DNA from: Spirochaetota bacterium
GTDB lineage: Bacteria > Spirochaetota > Spirochaetia > Treponematales > Rectinemataceae
Reading direction: 5' to 3'
Length of the DNA: 64,000 bases
Assembly (NCBI GenBank): GCA_029265615.1
Contig: JAJUIB010000016.1
Span: 1 to 64,000 of the forward strand
Shown one piece after another: positions 9,551 to 17,763 of this stretch. The translations under genes and the position numbers were made by a program. A model generated the notes under the pieces. The model saw only the letters and a list, made by a program, of their open reading frames with translations, made no database searches and was not told where the DNA came from. Numbering within the stretch: the first letter of the stretch is position 1; every line of letters begins with the position of its first letter.

Positions 9551-10224
9551 GCCGATCGGTCATTTTACGGATCGCGCGCGGCGGCGCATTCGAGGACTTC
9601 GACATCGAGGTCCGCGAAGGCATGACGGTGCTCGATGCGCTCGAAGAAATCAGAGGGAAGCGCGAGCCCGGGCTCCGCTACCGCCACTCCTGCCACCATG
9701 GATCCTGCGGCACCTGCGGGGCCCTCATCGGCGGCCGAGAATCGCTCATGTGCCTTACACGGATCGACTCACTCGGCCCGGGGCCCGTCACGATCGAGCC
9801 GCTACGCAAAATGGTGCGCCTCGGTGACATAGCCGTTGATCCCTCCCCGCTCTTCGCCGCTCTTCCCGAGGGTGCAAGCTATCTTCGCGCAAGCGGCCTT
9901 GCGCACGGAGGCCCGCCCGACGATGGCCCTGACTACCTGCGCCTCGAGGCCTGCATCGAATGCGGCCTTTGCGTATCGGCCTGCCCGGTGCCCGAGGGAC
10001 GCCCCTTCGCGGGTCCCGCGGCGCTCGCGATGGCCGACCGCGACCGCGAGGAGCGCCCCGAGCGCGAGGCCGCTGCGCTCGGCTTCGCGTCTCGGCCCGA
10101 GGGTGTCGGAGCCTGCGATCGCGCCTATGCGTGCTCGCGGGCCTGTCCTCAGGGCGTGGCGCCGGGGCGGCGCATCAACAACCTTCGCGAAAGCCTCGCG
10201 CGGCGCGCCTCGGACAGCGCATGA
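9547..10224 (+). CDS. Succinate dehydrogenase/fumarate reductase-type iron-sulfur subunit
   Basis: 225 residues. N-terminal plant-type [2Fe-2S] site CHHGSCGTCG with a later MCLT Cys. The second domain has the cluster motifs CIECGLCVSACP and CDRAYACSRACPQG, the usual arrangement of SdhB/FrdB subunits. No catalytic SdhA/FrdA and no membrane anchor are adjacent; its translationally coupled partner is the GlpA-like flavoprotein. It therefore probably shuttles electrons from that dehydrogenase to a quinone-linked or soluble acceptor. It is slightly short for the family. Confidence 0.85.
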   Translation: MSRSVILRIARGGAFEDFDIEVREGMTVLDALEEIRGKREPGLRYRHSCHHGSCGTCGALIGGRESLMCLTRIDSLGPGPVTIEPLRKMVRLGDIAVDPSPLFAALPEGASYLRASGLAHGGPPDDGPDYLRLEACIECGLCVSACPVPEGRPFAGPAALAMADRDREERPEREAAALGFASRPEGVGACDRAYACSRACPQGVAPGRRINNLRESLARRASDSA

Positions 10225-10234
10225 ATGCAGCAGA

Positions 10235-10260
10235 GGCGCCGCACCTATAAAAGCGGCGCC
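10235..10260. terminator. Convergent-gene hairpin, possible terminator
   Basis: GGCGCCGC (10235-10242) and GCGGCGCC (10253-10260) form a perfect 8-bp stem around a 10-base A-rich loop. It sits between the converging iron-sulfur and thiolase genes and touches the thiolase stop codon. There is no clear T-run on either side, so it may act bidirectionally with help from another factor, or only protect 3' ends. Confidence 0.4.
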
Positions 10261-11522
10261 TAACGCGTTCGACGCAGCACCGTCGCGCAGTTCGTCACCG
10301 CTGAGCCGCCGACATTGAAAGCGACACCGATCTCAGGGGCAAAACGCGACGGAGACGCGCCTATGGGGGACCCTGCGAGCTGTTTGTATAGGAGCGCGTG
10401 CATCGATACGCCCGTCGCGCCGACCGGATGCCCTTTCGCCTTGAGCCCGCCCGAAAGATTGACGCACACCGCATCGTCATCCCTCCCGAAGCGCCCATAG
10501 AGGTAGTCATATCCAGCGCGACCGTCGTCAGAGAGCCCGAGGGCCTCGGTGGAGAGAAGTTGGTTGATCGTGAAGCAGTCGTGAACCTCCGCGACGTCGA
10601 CATCCCGCGCCCCGATTCCCGCTTCGGCGTATGCGCGGCGGACCGCCTCCTTTCCCGCCATGAGTTCGTACATGTTGGGGCGGCGAGAAATGGGTAGGCG
10701 CTCGTTCGCGTGCCCGATGCCGGCTATCGAGACCGCAGGTCCGCCACGCGCGCGCGCATCCTCGTCCCGCATCACCACGAGAGCGGCAGCGCCGTCCGTC
10801 ACGAGGGAGCAGTCGTGGAGCCTCAAAGGATCGGCGATCATGGGGTTCCGCTCAGGCGGAAGGGCCAGGATCGCATCCGCGCTGGAAAGGCCGAGCTTGT
10901 CGGAGGGGCCGCCCTTACCGAAGTGCGCAAGGGGATTGTCAAGCCCGTTGCGGTAGCAGAGCGCCGCGACCGTCGCAAGCATGCGCGAAAACACCTCCGC
11001 ATCGATGCCGTAGCGCGAGGCGTAGCCCTTCGCATACTCGGCGAAGAGGCCGGGGAAGGTCATGCCTCGGCTTCCCTCCTCGGGCCAGTAGGAGCAGGTC
11101 GCAAGCGCATGCGTCACGCCCTTCGTGTCAAGGAGATTCATCTTTTCGACGCCGACCACAAGCGCAACGCGCGCCCGACCCGCTTCGACAGCGTAAACGG
11201 CGTTGTAGAGCGCCACCGATCCCGAGGCGCAGGCGGCCTCGCAGCGCGTCATCGGCTTGAACCGGAGGCCGGAAGGATCTATTTCAGGGGCAAGCGCGGC
11301 AAGGTGCTCCTGTTCGGCGAAGAGGCCGGGAGCGCAGGAGGCTACCCAGACCGCATCCACGTCCGAGGCCTCGAGCCCCGCATCGGCAAGCGCGCCGCGC
11401 CCCGCCTCAACGAGGAGCTCGTGGATGGGCTTTGCATCGGCGACCTCGCCGGTTTCCTTGTTGCGCTGTACGAAATTTCCGAATTTGCCGTTATAAGCAC
11501 CTATGATGCTCACGCGACTCAT
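10260..11522 (-). CDS. SCP2-type thiolase (acetyl-CoA acetyltransferase family)
   Basis: 420 residues from ATG 11522 (AAGGAG seven bases upstream). Acyl-accepting Cys98 is in CEAACASGS. EVHDCFTINQLL and GGLKAKGHPVGATG carry the catalytic His residues in the pattern of SCP2-like/archaeal thiolases and of PhlC-type acetyltransferases, rather than classical biosynthetic thiolases. The C-terminus FNVGGSAVTNCATVL lacks the usual CGGG loop Cys. Such proteins often need an OB-fold DUF35 partner, but none is seen nearby. Last gene of the nine-gene minus operon, so it probably cleaves or forms a beta-keto bond in the pathway fed by the Liv importer. Confidence 0.85.
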   Translation of the reverse strand: MSRVSIIGAYNGKFGNFVQRNKETGEVADAKPIHELLVEAGRGALADAGLEASDVDAVWVASCAPGLFAEQEHLAALAPEIDPSGLRFKPMTRCEAACASGSVALYNAVYAVEAGRARVALVVGVEKMNLLDTKGVTHALATCSYWPEEGSRGMTFPGLFAEYAKGYASRYGIDAEVFSRMLATVAALCYRNGLDNPLAHFGKGGPSDKLGLSSADAILALPPERNPMIADPLRLHDCSLVTDGAAALVVMRDEDARARGGPAVSIAGIGHANERLPISRRPNMYELMAGKEAVRRAYAEAGIGARDVDVAEVHDCFTINQLLSTEALGLSDDGRAGYDYLYGRFGRDDDAVCVNLSGGLKAKGHPVGATGVSMHALLYKQLAGSPIGASPSRFAPEIGVAFNVGGSAVTNCATVLRRTR

Positions 11523-11553
11523 ACGCCGCTCCTTGATGGTAGTGATGGTTCGA

Positions 11554-12327
11554 TCACCGCGCTTGTGCGGCGAACTCCCTGACGAGGCGGATAAACAGCG
11601 CAGGGTCCTCGACCATGACTGAGTGCCCGACGTGATCGAGTATTGCAAGCCGCGCGTTTGGGAAGGCCGCCGCGGTTTCACGGGCCATCGCTTCGGTCAC
11701 GATCGGATCCTTTCGCCCCCAGAGCACGAGCACTGGGGATTTAAACGCGAAAAGCCGTCCCAAAAGATTGAAGCGACCGAGCGCCTCGGCGTTGCCTATC
11801 CATGCAGGCACGGCCATGCGGCGCGCGTCCTCGACGAGCCCCGAAAAGACCGCCTCGTCGGCCAGAGTGGGAACGACCGCCCTGAGCGCCTGTGCCAGGA
11901 ATTCCGGATTGGTTCGCATCGCCTCGATGAGGGGATGACGCTCGGCGGGCGTCACAAGCCCTGAGGGAGCCGCGGAATCAACAAGGACAAGACCGGACAA
12001 TGCGGCTCCATCCTTCGCCGCCATGGCCATGGCGACCGCTCCTCCCAGGGAGTGGCCTATGATGATAGGCCGCTCTATGCCGATGGCGCGTGAAAAAGCG
12101 AGCACCTCGTCCGCATAACGCTCTATGGATATTTCGCCTGGGAGTGGCCCCGAACGGCCGAAGTTCGGCATGTCAAGCGCGACCGCGTGGAGCCCCGGAA
12201 GATCCATGACCTGCTCGTACCACCTTGCAGATCCGGTGTTTCCGTGGACAAGGAGGACGGGGCGTCCCTCGCCCTTCTCGACGTAGCGGATATCGATGCC
12301 GTTAACCCCGATGAACGACTCCTTCAT
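11554..12327 (-). CDS. Alpha/beta-fold hydrolase
   Basis: 257 residues. Oxyanion region VLLVHGNTGSARWYE, nucleophile Ser93 in GHSLGG, acid Asp in LWGRKDPIV and catalytic His in DHVGHSVMVEDP make a complete triad. The size fits MhpC/RutD-like esterases or C-C hydrolases. It lies 10 bases from the LivF stop and 31 bases from the thiolase start, so it is likely part of the same catabolic operon. A hydrolase of an ester, lactone or beta-diketone intermediate would suit the context; the substrate cannot be read from the sequence. Confidence 0.88.
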   Translation of the reverse strand: MKESFIGVNGIDIRYVEKGEGRPVLLVHGNTGSARWYEQVMDLPGLHAVALDMPNFGRSGPLPGEISIERYADEVLAFSRAIGIERPIIIGHSLGGAVAMAMAAKDGAALSGLVLVDSAAPSGLVTPAERHPLIEAMRTNPEFLAQALRAVVPTLADEAVFSGLVEDARRMAVPAWIGNAEALGRFNLLGRLFAFKSPVLVLWGRKDPIVTEAMARETAAAFPNARLAILDHVGHSVMVEDPALFIRLVREFAAQAR

Positions 12328-12337
12328 GGCAGCCTCC

Positions 12338-13042
12338 TCATATGCCCAGATACGACTTGACGACGTGAGGATTGGTGCGGAGCCCCTCGGCGCTGTCCTC
12401 GATGGCGACCGCGCCGTTTTCGAGGACGTAGCCCCGATCTATGGCGCGGAGGCTCTCTCGTACGTTCTGCTCAGTCACGAGGATCGACACGCTCTTCTTG
12501 AGTTCGGCGAGCCGGTCGAACACTTCAGCGACGATGGAGGGCTGAAGCCCGAGCGAAGGCTCGTCGAGGATGAGCAGGCGCGGATTCGCCATAAGAGCCC
12601 GGCCGATTGCCACCATACGTTGCTGGCCTCCCGACATCGTCCCCGCAAGTTGCGCATAACGTTCCTTGAGGATGGGAAAGAGCTCGAGCACCATCTCGAG
12701 CTGGCGGTCGGCGATCGATGCGGCGTGCGGTATGTACGCCGCGCCGAGCTTGAGGTTGTCAGCCACAGACATGCCGGGAAAAAGCTCGCGCTCCTGGGGC
12801 ACGAGCGCGATACCTGCGCGCGCGATCTCATGCGTGGGAAGTCCGCCGATCTCCCTACCGTCGAAGCGCACGGAACCCTTCCATGGGCGGTTAATGCCTA
12901 GGATCGTGTTGATGAGCGTGGTTTTTCCGGCACCGTTCGGCCCGAAAAGCCCGACCGATTCAGCGCCGACTTCTAGCCGGACGCCCTGCAGGATACGAAG
13001 CCGGCCGTAGCCCGCCTCAAGATTCTCGATCTCAAGGATCAT
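12338..13042 (-). CDS. livF: Branched-chain-amino-acid-type ABC transporter ATPase LivF
   Basis: 234 residues. Walker A GPNGAGKTT, signature MSGGQQRMVAIGRAL and Walker B LLILDEPSLGL are intact. The C-terminus VKSYLGI is typical of LivF. It overlaps the LivG stop by ATGA (13039-13042). It energises the LivH-LivM channel together with LivG. The Liv class also transports aromatic acids, urea, amides and short organic acids, and the surrounding enzymes suggest a non-amino-acid substrate here. Confidence 0.93.
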   Translation of the reverse strand: MILEIENLEAGYGRLRILQGVRLEVGAESVGLFGPNGAGKTTLINTILGINRPWKGSVRFDGREIGGLPTHEIARAGIALVPQERELFPGMSVADNLKLGAAYIPHAASIADRQLEMVLELFPILKERYAQLAGTMSGGQQRMVAIGRALMANPRLLILDEPSLGLQPSIVAEVFDRLAELKKSVSILVTEQNVRESLRAIDRGYVLENGAVAIEDSAEGLRTNPHVVKSYLGI

Positions 13043-13758
13043 GCCGCCCCTCCGAGATAGGCTTCGATGACGCGGGGGTTCCTCGACACTTCATCGTAGG
13101 GGCCCTCGGCGATGAGTTCGCCTGCTTCAAGCACGATAACGCGGTGGGTGAGCTCGCGGATAACGCCCATGACGTGCTCCACAACGCCAACGGCAAGGCG
13201 GCGTTCCACGGCTATCCTGCGAATCGTTGCGATGAGGTCGTGCGTCTCGTCGGCATTGAGTCCGGCCATCACCTCGTCGAGAAAAAGCACCTCAGGATCG
13301 TTGGCGAGCGCCCGGGCGATCTCCATCTTCTTCGTCTCGAGAATGCTAAGCCGGGCGGTGTCGCGATCGACGTCCGAGAGCCCGAGCTCCTCGCAAAGCT
13401 CCTCCGCGGTCCGCCGCGCCGTCTTAAGTCCCTGCCCCTGCGCGAATATGGCGCCAACCATAACGTTCTCGACAAGGCTCAGGTTCTCAAGCGGATGGAT
13501 GAGCTGGTAGGTGCGCGCGATCCCCATGCGTGCGCGCTCGTGGGCAGGTAGGTAGGTGATGTCGCGGCCCTTGTATTCGATCCTGCCGGCGGTCGGCATG
13601 ATGATGCCGGAGACCAGATTAATGAAGGTAGTCTTGCCGGCGCCGTTCGGTCCGATGATGCCGAGTATCTCGCCTTCGTCCATCGCGAACGACACCTTGT
13701 TGACGGCCACGAGGCCGGAAAACCTGCAAAGCAGGTCGGTGGTGCTGAGCTTGGTCAC
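13039..13758 (-). CDS. livG: Branched-chain-amino-acid-type ABC transporter ATPase LivG
   Basis: 239 residues from GTG 13758, which overlaps the LivM stop as GTGA; the longer frame reads back into livM. Walker A GPNGAGKTTFINLVSGI is intact. The signature region reads LSILETKKMEIARAL rather than LSGGQ, and Walker B reads LFLDEVMAGLN. As I recall, this degenerate signature matches a known LivG subfamily with LTLAxRKRLE-like motifs, so the protein is probably active when paired with LivF. Confidence 0.92.
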   Translation of the reverse strand: MTKLSTTDLLCRFSGLVAVNKVSFAMDEGEILGIIGPNGAGKTTFINLVSGIIMPTAGRIEYKGRDITYLPAHERARMGIARTYQLIHPLENLSLVENVMVGAIFAQGQGLKTARRTAEELCEELGLSDVDRDTARLSILETKKMEIARALANDPEVLFLDEVMAGLNADETHDLIATIRRIAVERRLAVGVVEHVMGVIRELTHRVIVLEAGELIAEGPYDEVSRNPRVIEAYLGGAA

Positions 13759-14693
13759 GACTTTCCCCCCTCGGCGCCACGGGACATCTTGCGCGCGAGC
13801 CCAAGAATTCCCGCAGGCATGAAGAGTATGACGATGATGATGATGATGCCGTATACGATGAGATGGCCGTAAGGAATCTTGAGCTTGAGCCATTCGGAAA
13901 CAAGGCCAAGAAGCACGGCGCCGAGCACGGGGCCAACCGTTCCGTGCATTCCTCCAAGGAGCGCCATCGCAAGAGGAAGGAGGGTAAAGTCTGCAGAGAA
14001 AACGCCATCGGGTGTGGCGAATCCGTAGGATTGGACGTAGATGCCGCCGAGGAGTCCCTGGATACCCGACGTGACGGTGAATGCCACAAGAAGCCAGCGG
14101 AATATATTCACGCCGCTCGAGCTTGCCGAGATTTCATTGTTGCCGATGGCGGTGAGGGCGAATCGTATGCGGCTCTTCTCAAACCACCATGAGGCCGCGA
14201 GCGCAACCGCAAGACCTGCGAGCGTGAGCCAGTACAGTGCAGCGGCGTTCCCCCCGAAAATAACTCCGGCCGGCATGACGATTCCCTCGGGGCCTCCTGT
14301 GAAGTCATGGAGGTTGTGGATCACAATGCGGAACATCTCCGCAAGTGCGAGGGTCACGATGGAGAAGTACATCGCCCTGAGCCGCAGTATGAGGAAGCCC
14401 AAGAGGAACGCGGCCGCCGCGGCAACGACGGCCGCGAAGGGGATGGAGAGCCAGACCGGCATGCCGCCCCGGACCACGCCGAGGATCGCGGCATAGGCCC
14501 CAAGCCCGAAAAGCCCGGCTATGCCGAACGATATCTGCCCGGATCGGAGGAGCATATCCCAGGTTATGGCAAGCGCCATGTACATCATGACGTTGCGCGC
14601 CACTTGTAGCGGATACGCCCCCGCGAAGGCAGGTAGCGCTACCGCTACTGCCGCAACGACGGCCGCCACGGCGCGAGCTATGTTCCGATTCAC
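13755..14693 (-). CDS. livM: Branched-chain-amino-acid-type ABC transporter permease LivM
   Basis: 312 residues, strongly hydrophobic with about nine or ten membrane segments and the LivM-type FRIVIHNLHDFTGGPEGI loop. Start assigned to GTG 14693 because it overlaps the LivH stop as GTGA and follows GGAGGAAG; an in-frame codon five residues upstream is possible. It forms the inner-membrane pore with LivH. Confidence 0.92.
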   Translation of the reverse strand: MNRNIARAVAAVVAAVAVALPAFAGAYPLQVARNVMMYMALAITWDMLLRSGQISFGIAGLFGLGAYAAILGVVRGGMPVWLSIPFAAVVAAAAAFLLGFLILRLRAMYFSIVTLALAEMFRIVIHNLHDFTGGPEGIVMPAGVIFGGNAAALYWLTLAGLAVALAASWWFEKSRIRFALTAIGNNEISASSSGVNIFRWLLVAFTVTSGIQGLLGGIYVQSYGFATPDGVFSADFTLLPLAMALLGGMHGTVGPVLGAVLLGLVSEWLKLKIPYGHLIVYGIIIIIVILFMPAGILGLARKMSRGAEGGKS

Positions 14694-15616
14694 TTCTTCC
14701 TCCTCCACGAGACGGAGCGGCCCAGGATAACCGCGATGATAAGCACAAAGAACACGATATCCGCCCAGGCGCGCGTCTCCCTGAACGCGCGGAGAAGCTG
14801 TTCCGAAAGCCCGAGAAGGACGCTGGCGCCGAGGATACCGGGGATGTTGCCGATACCCGCCATGGCCACAAGACAGAAACTCTTCATCGTGTAGGGGGAG
14901 CCGACCTGCGGGAATATTGCCGATTTCGTGAGAAAGAGCGCGCCCATCGCGCCGACCAGCGCAAGCGCAAGAGCGAAGACGAGTCCGTAGCTACGGTTGA
15001 CATCGATACCGACTATCGCGGCGCCTCGGGGATTCTGGCCGACCGCGACGGCCGCCTTTCCCGCCGTCGTACGGGTGAGGAAGAGTCGGAGCCCCACCGC
15101 GTAGAGGATGGCGGTGGCCACGAAGACATAGGACCAGACGGGGAATGTGTTCTCCCCTATGTCGATTGACGCCGAAACGTATTCGAGCGGTATCTTGTAC
15201 GTCTGCGACGTGAACAGAATGTTCACCACCTGGGTGAGGGCGATCGCAATACCGAAGGTGAGGATGAGCTGGTTGAGTTCAGGAGCCTTGAGCGCCCGCT
15301 GAATGGTGAGGCGGAAGACCACCCAGCCAAGGAGAGCCGTCACCGCGGCCGCGGGCAGGACCGCGAAAAGCGGATCCATGCCGAGTGCCTTGCATGCGAA
15401 ATAGGTGGCGTACGCCGCTACCATCATGAACTCTCCATGCGCGAGATTCACGATGTGGACGATGCCGAGCACGAGTCCCATGGGGATCGCTATTGCCGCG
15501 TAAAGACCGGCCTGCTGGAGGCCATTGTTGATGACGGTCGGCTTCCAGAGGAGGATCAGGACCGTGGCCGCGGCAGCGAGGGCCGCGAGTATCGCCGTGC
15601 GACGTTTCAGTGCCAT
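14690..15616 (-). CDS. livH: Branched-chain-amino-acid-type ABC transporter permease LivH
   Basis: 308 residues from ATG 15616. GLYAAIAIPMGLVLGIVHIV followed by NLAHGEFMMV is the hallmark segment of LivH-type permeases. About eight membrane segments are visible. It follows livK after a 96-base gap that holds a stem-loop, then continues without spacing into livM, livG and livF. Confidence 0.93.
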   Translation of the reverse strand: MALKRRTAILAALAAAATVLILLWKPTVINNGLQQAGLYAAIAIPMGLVLGIVHIVNLAHGEFMMVAAYATYFACKALGMDPLFAVLPAAAVTALLGWVVFRLTIQRALKAPELNQLILTFGIAIALTQVVNILFTSQTYKIPLEYVSASIDIGENTFPVWSYVFVATAILYAVGLRLFLTRTTAGKAAVAVGQNPRGAAIVGIDVNRSYGLVFALALALVGAMGALFLTKSAIFPQVGSPYTMKSFCLVAMAGIGNIPGILGASVLLGLSEQLLRAFRETRAWADIVFFVLIIAVILGRSVSWRRKK

Positions 15617-15644
15617 GTGCTTGCCTTTGTTGCCGTTCTGCTTC

Positions 15645-15663
15645 GCCGCCATGGGCGGGCGGC
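15645..15663 (-). repeat. Stem-loop in livK-livH gap
   Basis: GCCGCC (15645-15650) and GGCGGC (15658-15663) form a 6-bp stem around ATGGGCG in the 96-base space between the binding-protein and first permease genes. The position is equivalent to the stronger hairpin at 3642-3668 in the sugar operon. It may stabilise the livK end of the message. No T-run follows on the transcribed strand. Confidence 0.3.
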
Positions 15664-15712
15664 GGCACCGTCCGTCCATGGTAGCTTAAGGATTAGGCCT
15701 CTCGGCCCCCCG

Positions 15713-16924
15713 TCACTTCCACGCGGGGAAGGGGTAGACTGGTTCCGCGGTCGCGACCTCGAAGGGCCAAATAACCTCCTGGATGCCGTTCTGCCACTGG
15801 AGGATCTTCTGCCTGGTGATACCCTGGTGCTTGATGATGTTCGAGGATTTGAAGGTGATCGTCTCGCCAAGCGGCGAGGCATACTTCGTCGCCTCGAGGG
15901 CCTTGATGAGGGCCGCCGGCTCCGTACTTCCCGCCGCCTTGATGCCGTCCGCAAGTATGCGCACCGCATCGTAGGACAGGAGGGCAAAGTAGGTTGCAGG
16001 CTCCTCTCGGTACTTCTTCACATATGCATCATAGAATTTTTTGCTTGCCGCATTTGTGTCATTCATCGCGGGAGACCACATGCCATAGAGCGACACATTG
16101 CGCGCAAGCTTGGAAGATCCGAAACCGATGGGCCATCCTGGGGGCGCTCCGAGGTAGATGCCCGGGCTGAATTTGAGCGCCTTGGCCTGCTCGAGCATGG
16201 GCAGAGCATCTGCGTCATAGCCGGCCCAGAGGAAGAGGTCAGGCTTGAAGGCCTTCGCCGCCTCAAGGACCGCAGTGTAATCACCGCCGCCTAAGAGCGC
16301 GCTCTTGAACGGCGCTCCGTCAATGGTATAGCGCTTATCAGCGCCGAAGAGCGCCTTTGTGGCGTCCCATGAGGATTTACCGAAGGCGCCTTCCTCGTAG
16401 GCGAGGAATATCTTCTTGATCTGGATCCGCGGGTACTTCTTTTGGATCGCGTCCCAGCCCTCGGCGTAGGAAGCTCCCTGATTGTAATCCCAGGGGTGGA
16501 GGTGAAAATAGTAGTCAGAGCCGGGCGAGGGGCCAAGGGCCTTTTCAACGATGGCGGAACTCGCGGCGCCCGTGGCCACAACGACCTTGCCGTACTTCGC
16601 GTAGGCGGGGATCTTGCCGACCTCGGCGCCCGATGCCATGCCGCCGATGAAGGCCTCGACCTTGTCGACAGTGGCGAGTTTTTCGACGGCCGCCGCGGCC
16701 TTGTCGGCCTTGCCCTCGTCATCCGCAACAATGAGCTCAAGTTTTTTGCCATTGATCCCGCCGGCGGCGTTGATCTCCTCCACGGCGAGCTGCGCCGCCG
16801 CGGAACCCTGCTTGCCGGTGATGTCGGCCAGGGTCCAGATGCCACCGATCTTGATGGTGCTCTGGGCGAAGGCTGCGCCCGAGACGAGCGCGAGCGCCGC
16901 AAGCGATGAGAGTAGCTTTTTCAT
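15713..16924 (-). CDS. livK: Branched-chain-amino-acid-type ABC transporter substrate-binding protein LivK
   Basis: 403 residues from ATG 16924 (GGAGGCAGGA upstream). Signal peptide MKKLLSSLAALALVSGAAFA, then a type I periplasmic binding fold (IKIGGIWTLADITGKQG; VEEINAAGGINGKKLELIV). It binds the substrate for the LivHMGF importer. Its place between FabG/KASIII-like genes and hydrolase/thiolase genes suggests an organic acid or aromatic ligand rather than leucine (inference). Confidence 0.92.
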   Translation of the reverse strand: MKKLLSSLAALALVSGAAFAQSTIKIGGIWTLADITGKQGSAAAQLAVEEINAAGGINGKKLELIVADDEGKADKAAAAVEKLATVDKVEAFIGGMASGAEVGKIPAYAKYGKVVVATGAASSAIVEKALGPSPGSDYYFHLHPWDYNQGASYAEGWDAIQKKYPRIQIKKIFLAYEEGAFGKSSWDATKALFGADKRYTIDGAPFKSALLGGGDYTAVLEAAKAFKPDLFLWAGYDADALPMLEQAKALKFSPGIYLGAPPGWPIGFGSSKLARNVSLYGMWSPAMNDTNAASKKFYDAYVKKYREEPATYFALLSYDAVRILADGIKAAGSTEPAALIKALEATKYASPLGETITFKSSNIIKHQGITRQKILQWQNGIQEVIWPFEVATAEPVYPFPAWK

Positions 16925-17012
16925 TCCTGCCTCCTTGCCCCCGCCGACGGCGGAAGCCATGTATTGCGGCCGTGATTTCGCGGCCACACCTAGAAAGATC
17001 CCAATGCGGATT

Positions 17013-17750
17013 CTAAAGGACGAGGCCGCCGTCCACGCGGAGGACCTGGCCGGTCACAAACGCAGATTCCTCGCTCGAGAGAAAGAGCACAGCGTTCGCG
17101 ATGTCCTGTATTTCGGCAAGACGGCCGAGGGGCGTTTTTGCGATTATGGGCTCGAGCACCTTCTCGGGCACCGTCTCGATCATCGGCGTGCGCGTATAGC
17201 CGGGCGAAACGCAGTTGGCGCGCACCTTGGCGCCCTTGCGCGCGAACTCCTTGGCCCAGCCCTTCGTCATGGCGACGACGCCGCCCTTTGTCGCCGCATA
17301 GTTCGTCTGGCCGATATTGCCGTCAAGACCGACCACGGAACTGATGCTCACGATGGAGCCCGAGCCCGCCTCCATCATGAGCGGGGCGACGGCCCGCGTC
17401 ATAATAAAAACGCCCTTGAGGTTGACATCGATGACGGCGTCCCAGTCTGAGTCGCTCATCTTCTGAATGAGGTTATCCCTCGTGATGCCCGCGTTGTTGA
17501 CGAGGACATCGATTCTCCCGCTCTCCTCCTTAATCCGCGCAACGAGCGCGTTGACCGCGCCACTGTCGGTCACATTGACGACCGCACCCTTCACGTTGGG
17601 GAAGTTCGCCTCGAGGGCGGGAAATTCCTTATCATTCATATCGAGCGCGTAGACCTTCGCGGCGCCCTCGCGCGCAAAGGTCTCCACGATGCCGCGGCCG
17701 ATACCCCGCGCGCCGCCCGTGACGACACACACCTTGCCCTGCATCCTCAT
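17013..17750 (-). CDS. Short-chain dehydrogenase, FabG-like 3-oxoacyl reductase
   Basis: 245 residues. TGGARGIGRG coenzyme loop, NNAG, catalytic Ser in SISSVVG and the YAATK Tyr/Lys pair are all present, and the C-terminus VTGQVLRVDGGLVL is FabG-like. Start at ATG 17750 with GGAG six bases upstream. It sits 13 bases after the KASIII-like gene and before livK, so it may act on a 3-hydroxy/3-oxoacyl-CoA of this operon rather than in housekeeping fatty-acid synthesis. Confidence 0.9.
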   Translation of the reverse strand: MRMQGKVCVVTGGARGIGRGIVETFAREGAAKVYALDMNDKEFPALEANFPNVKGAVVNVTDSGAVNALVARIKEESGRIDVLVNNAGITRDNLIQKMSDSDWDAVIDVNLKGVFIMTRAVAPLMMEAGSGSIVSISSVVGLDGNIGQTNYAATKGGVVAMTKGWAKEFARKGAKVRANCVSPGYTRTPMIETVPEKVLEPIIAKTPLGRLAEIQDIANAVLFLSSEESAFVTGQVLRVDGGLVL

Positions 17751-17763
17751 ACTCTTCTCCTTG

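Noticed and set aside
13039-13758. LivG considered inactive because its ABC signature is LSILE instead of LSGGQ
   Set aside because: A LivG subfamily with comparable degenerate signatures is known to me, Walker A and B are intact and the partner LivF has a normal signature.
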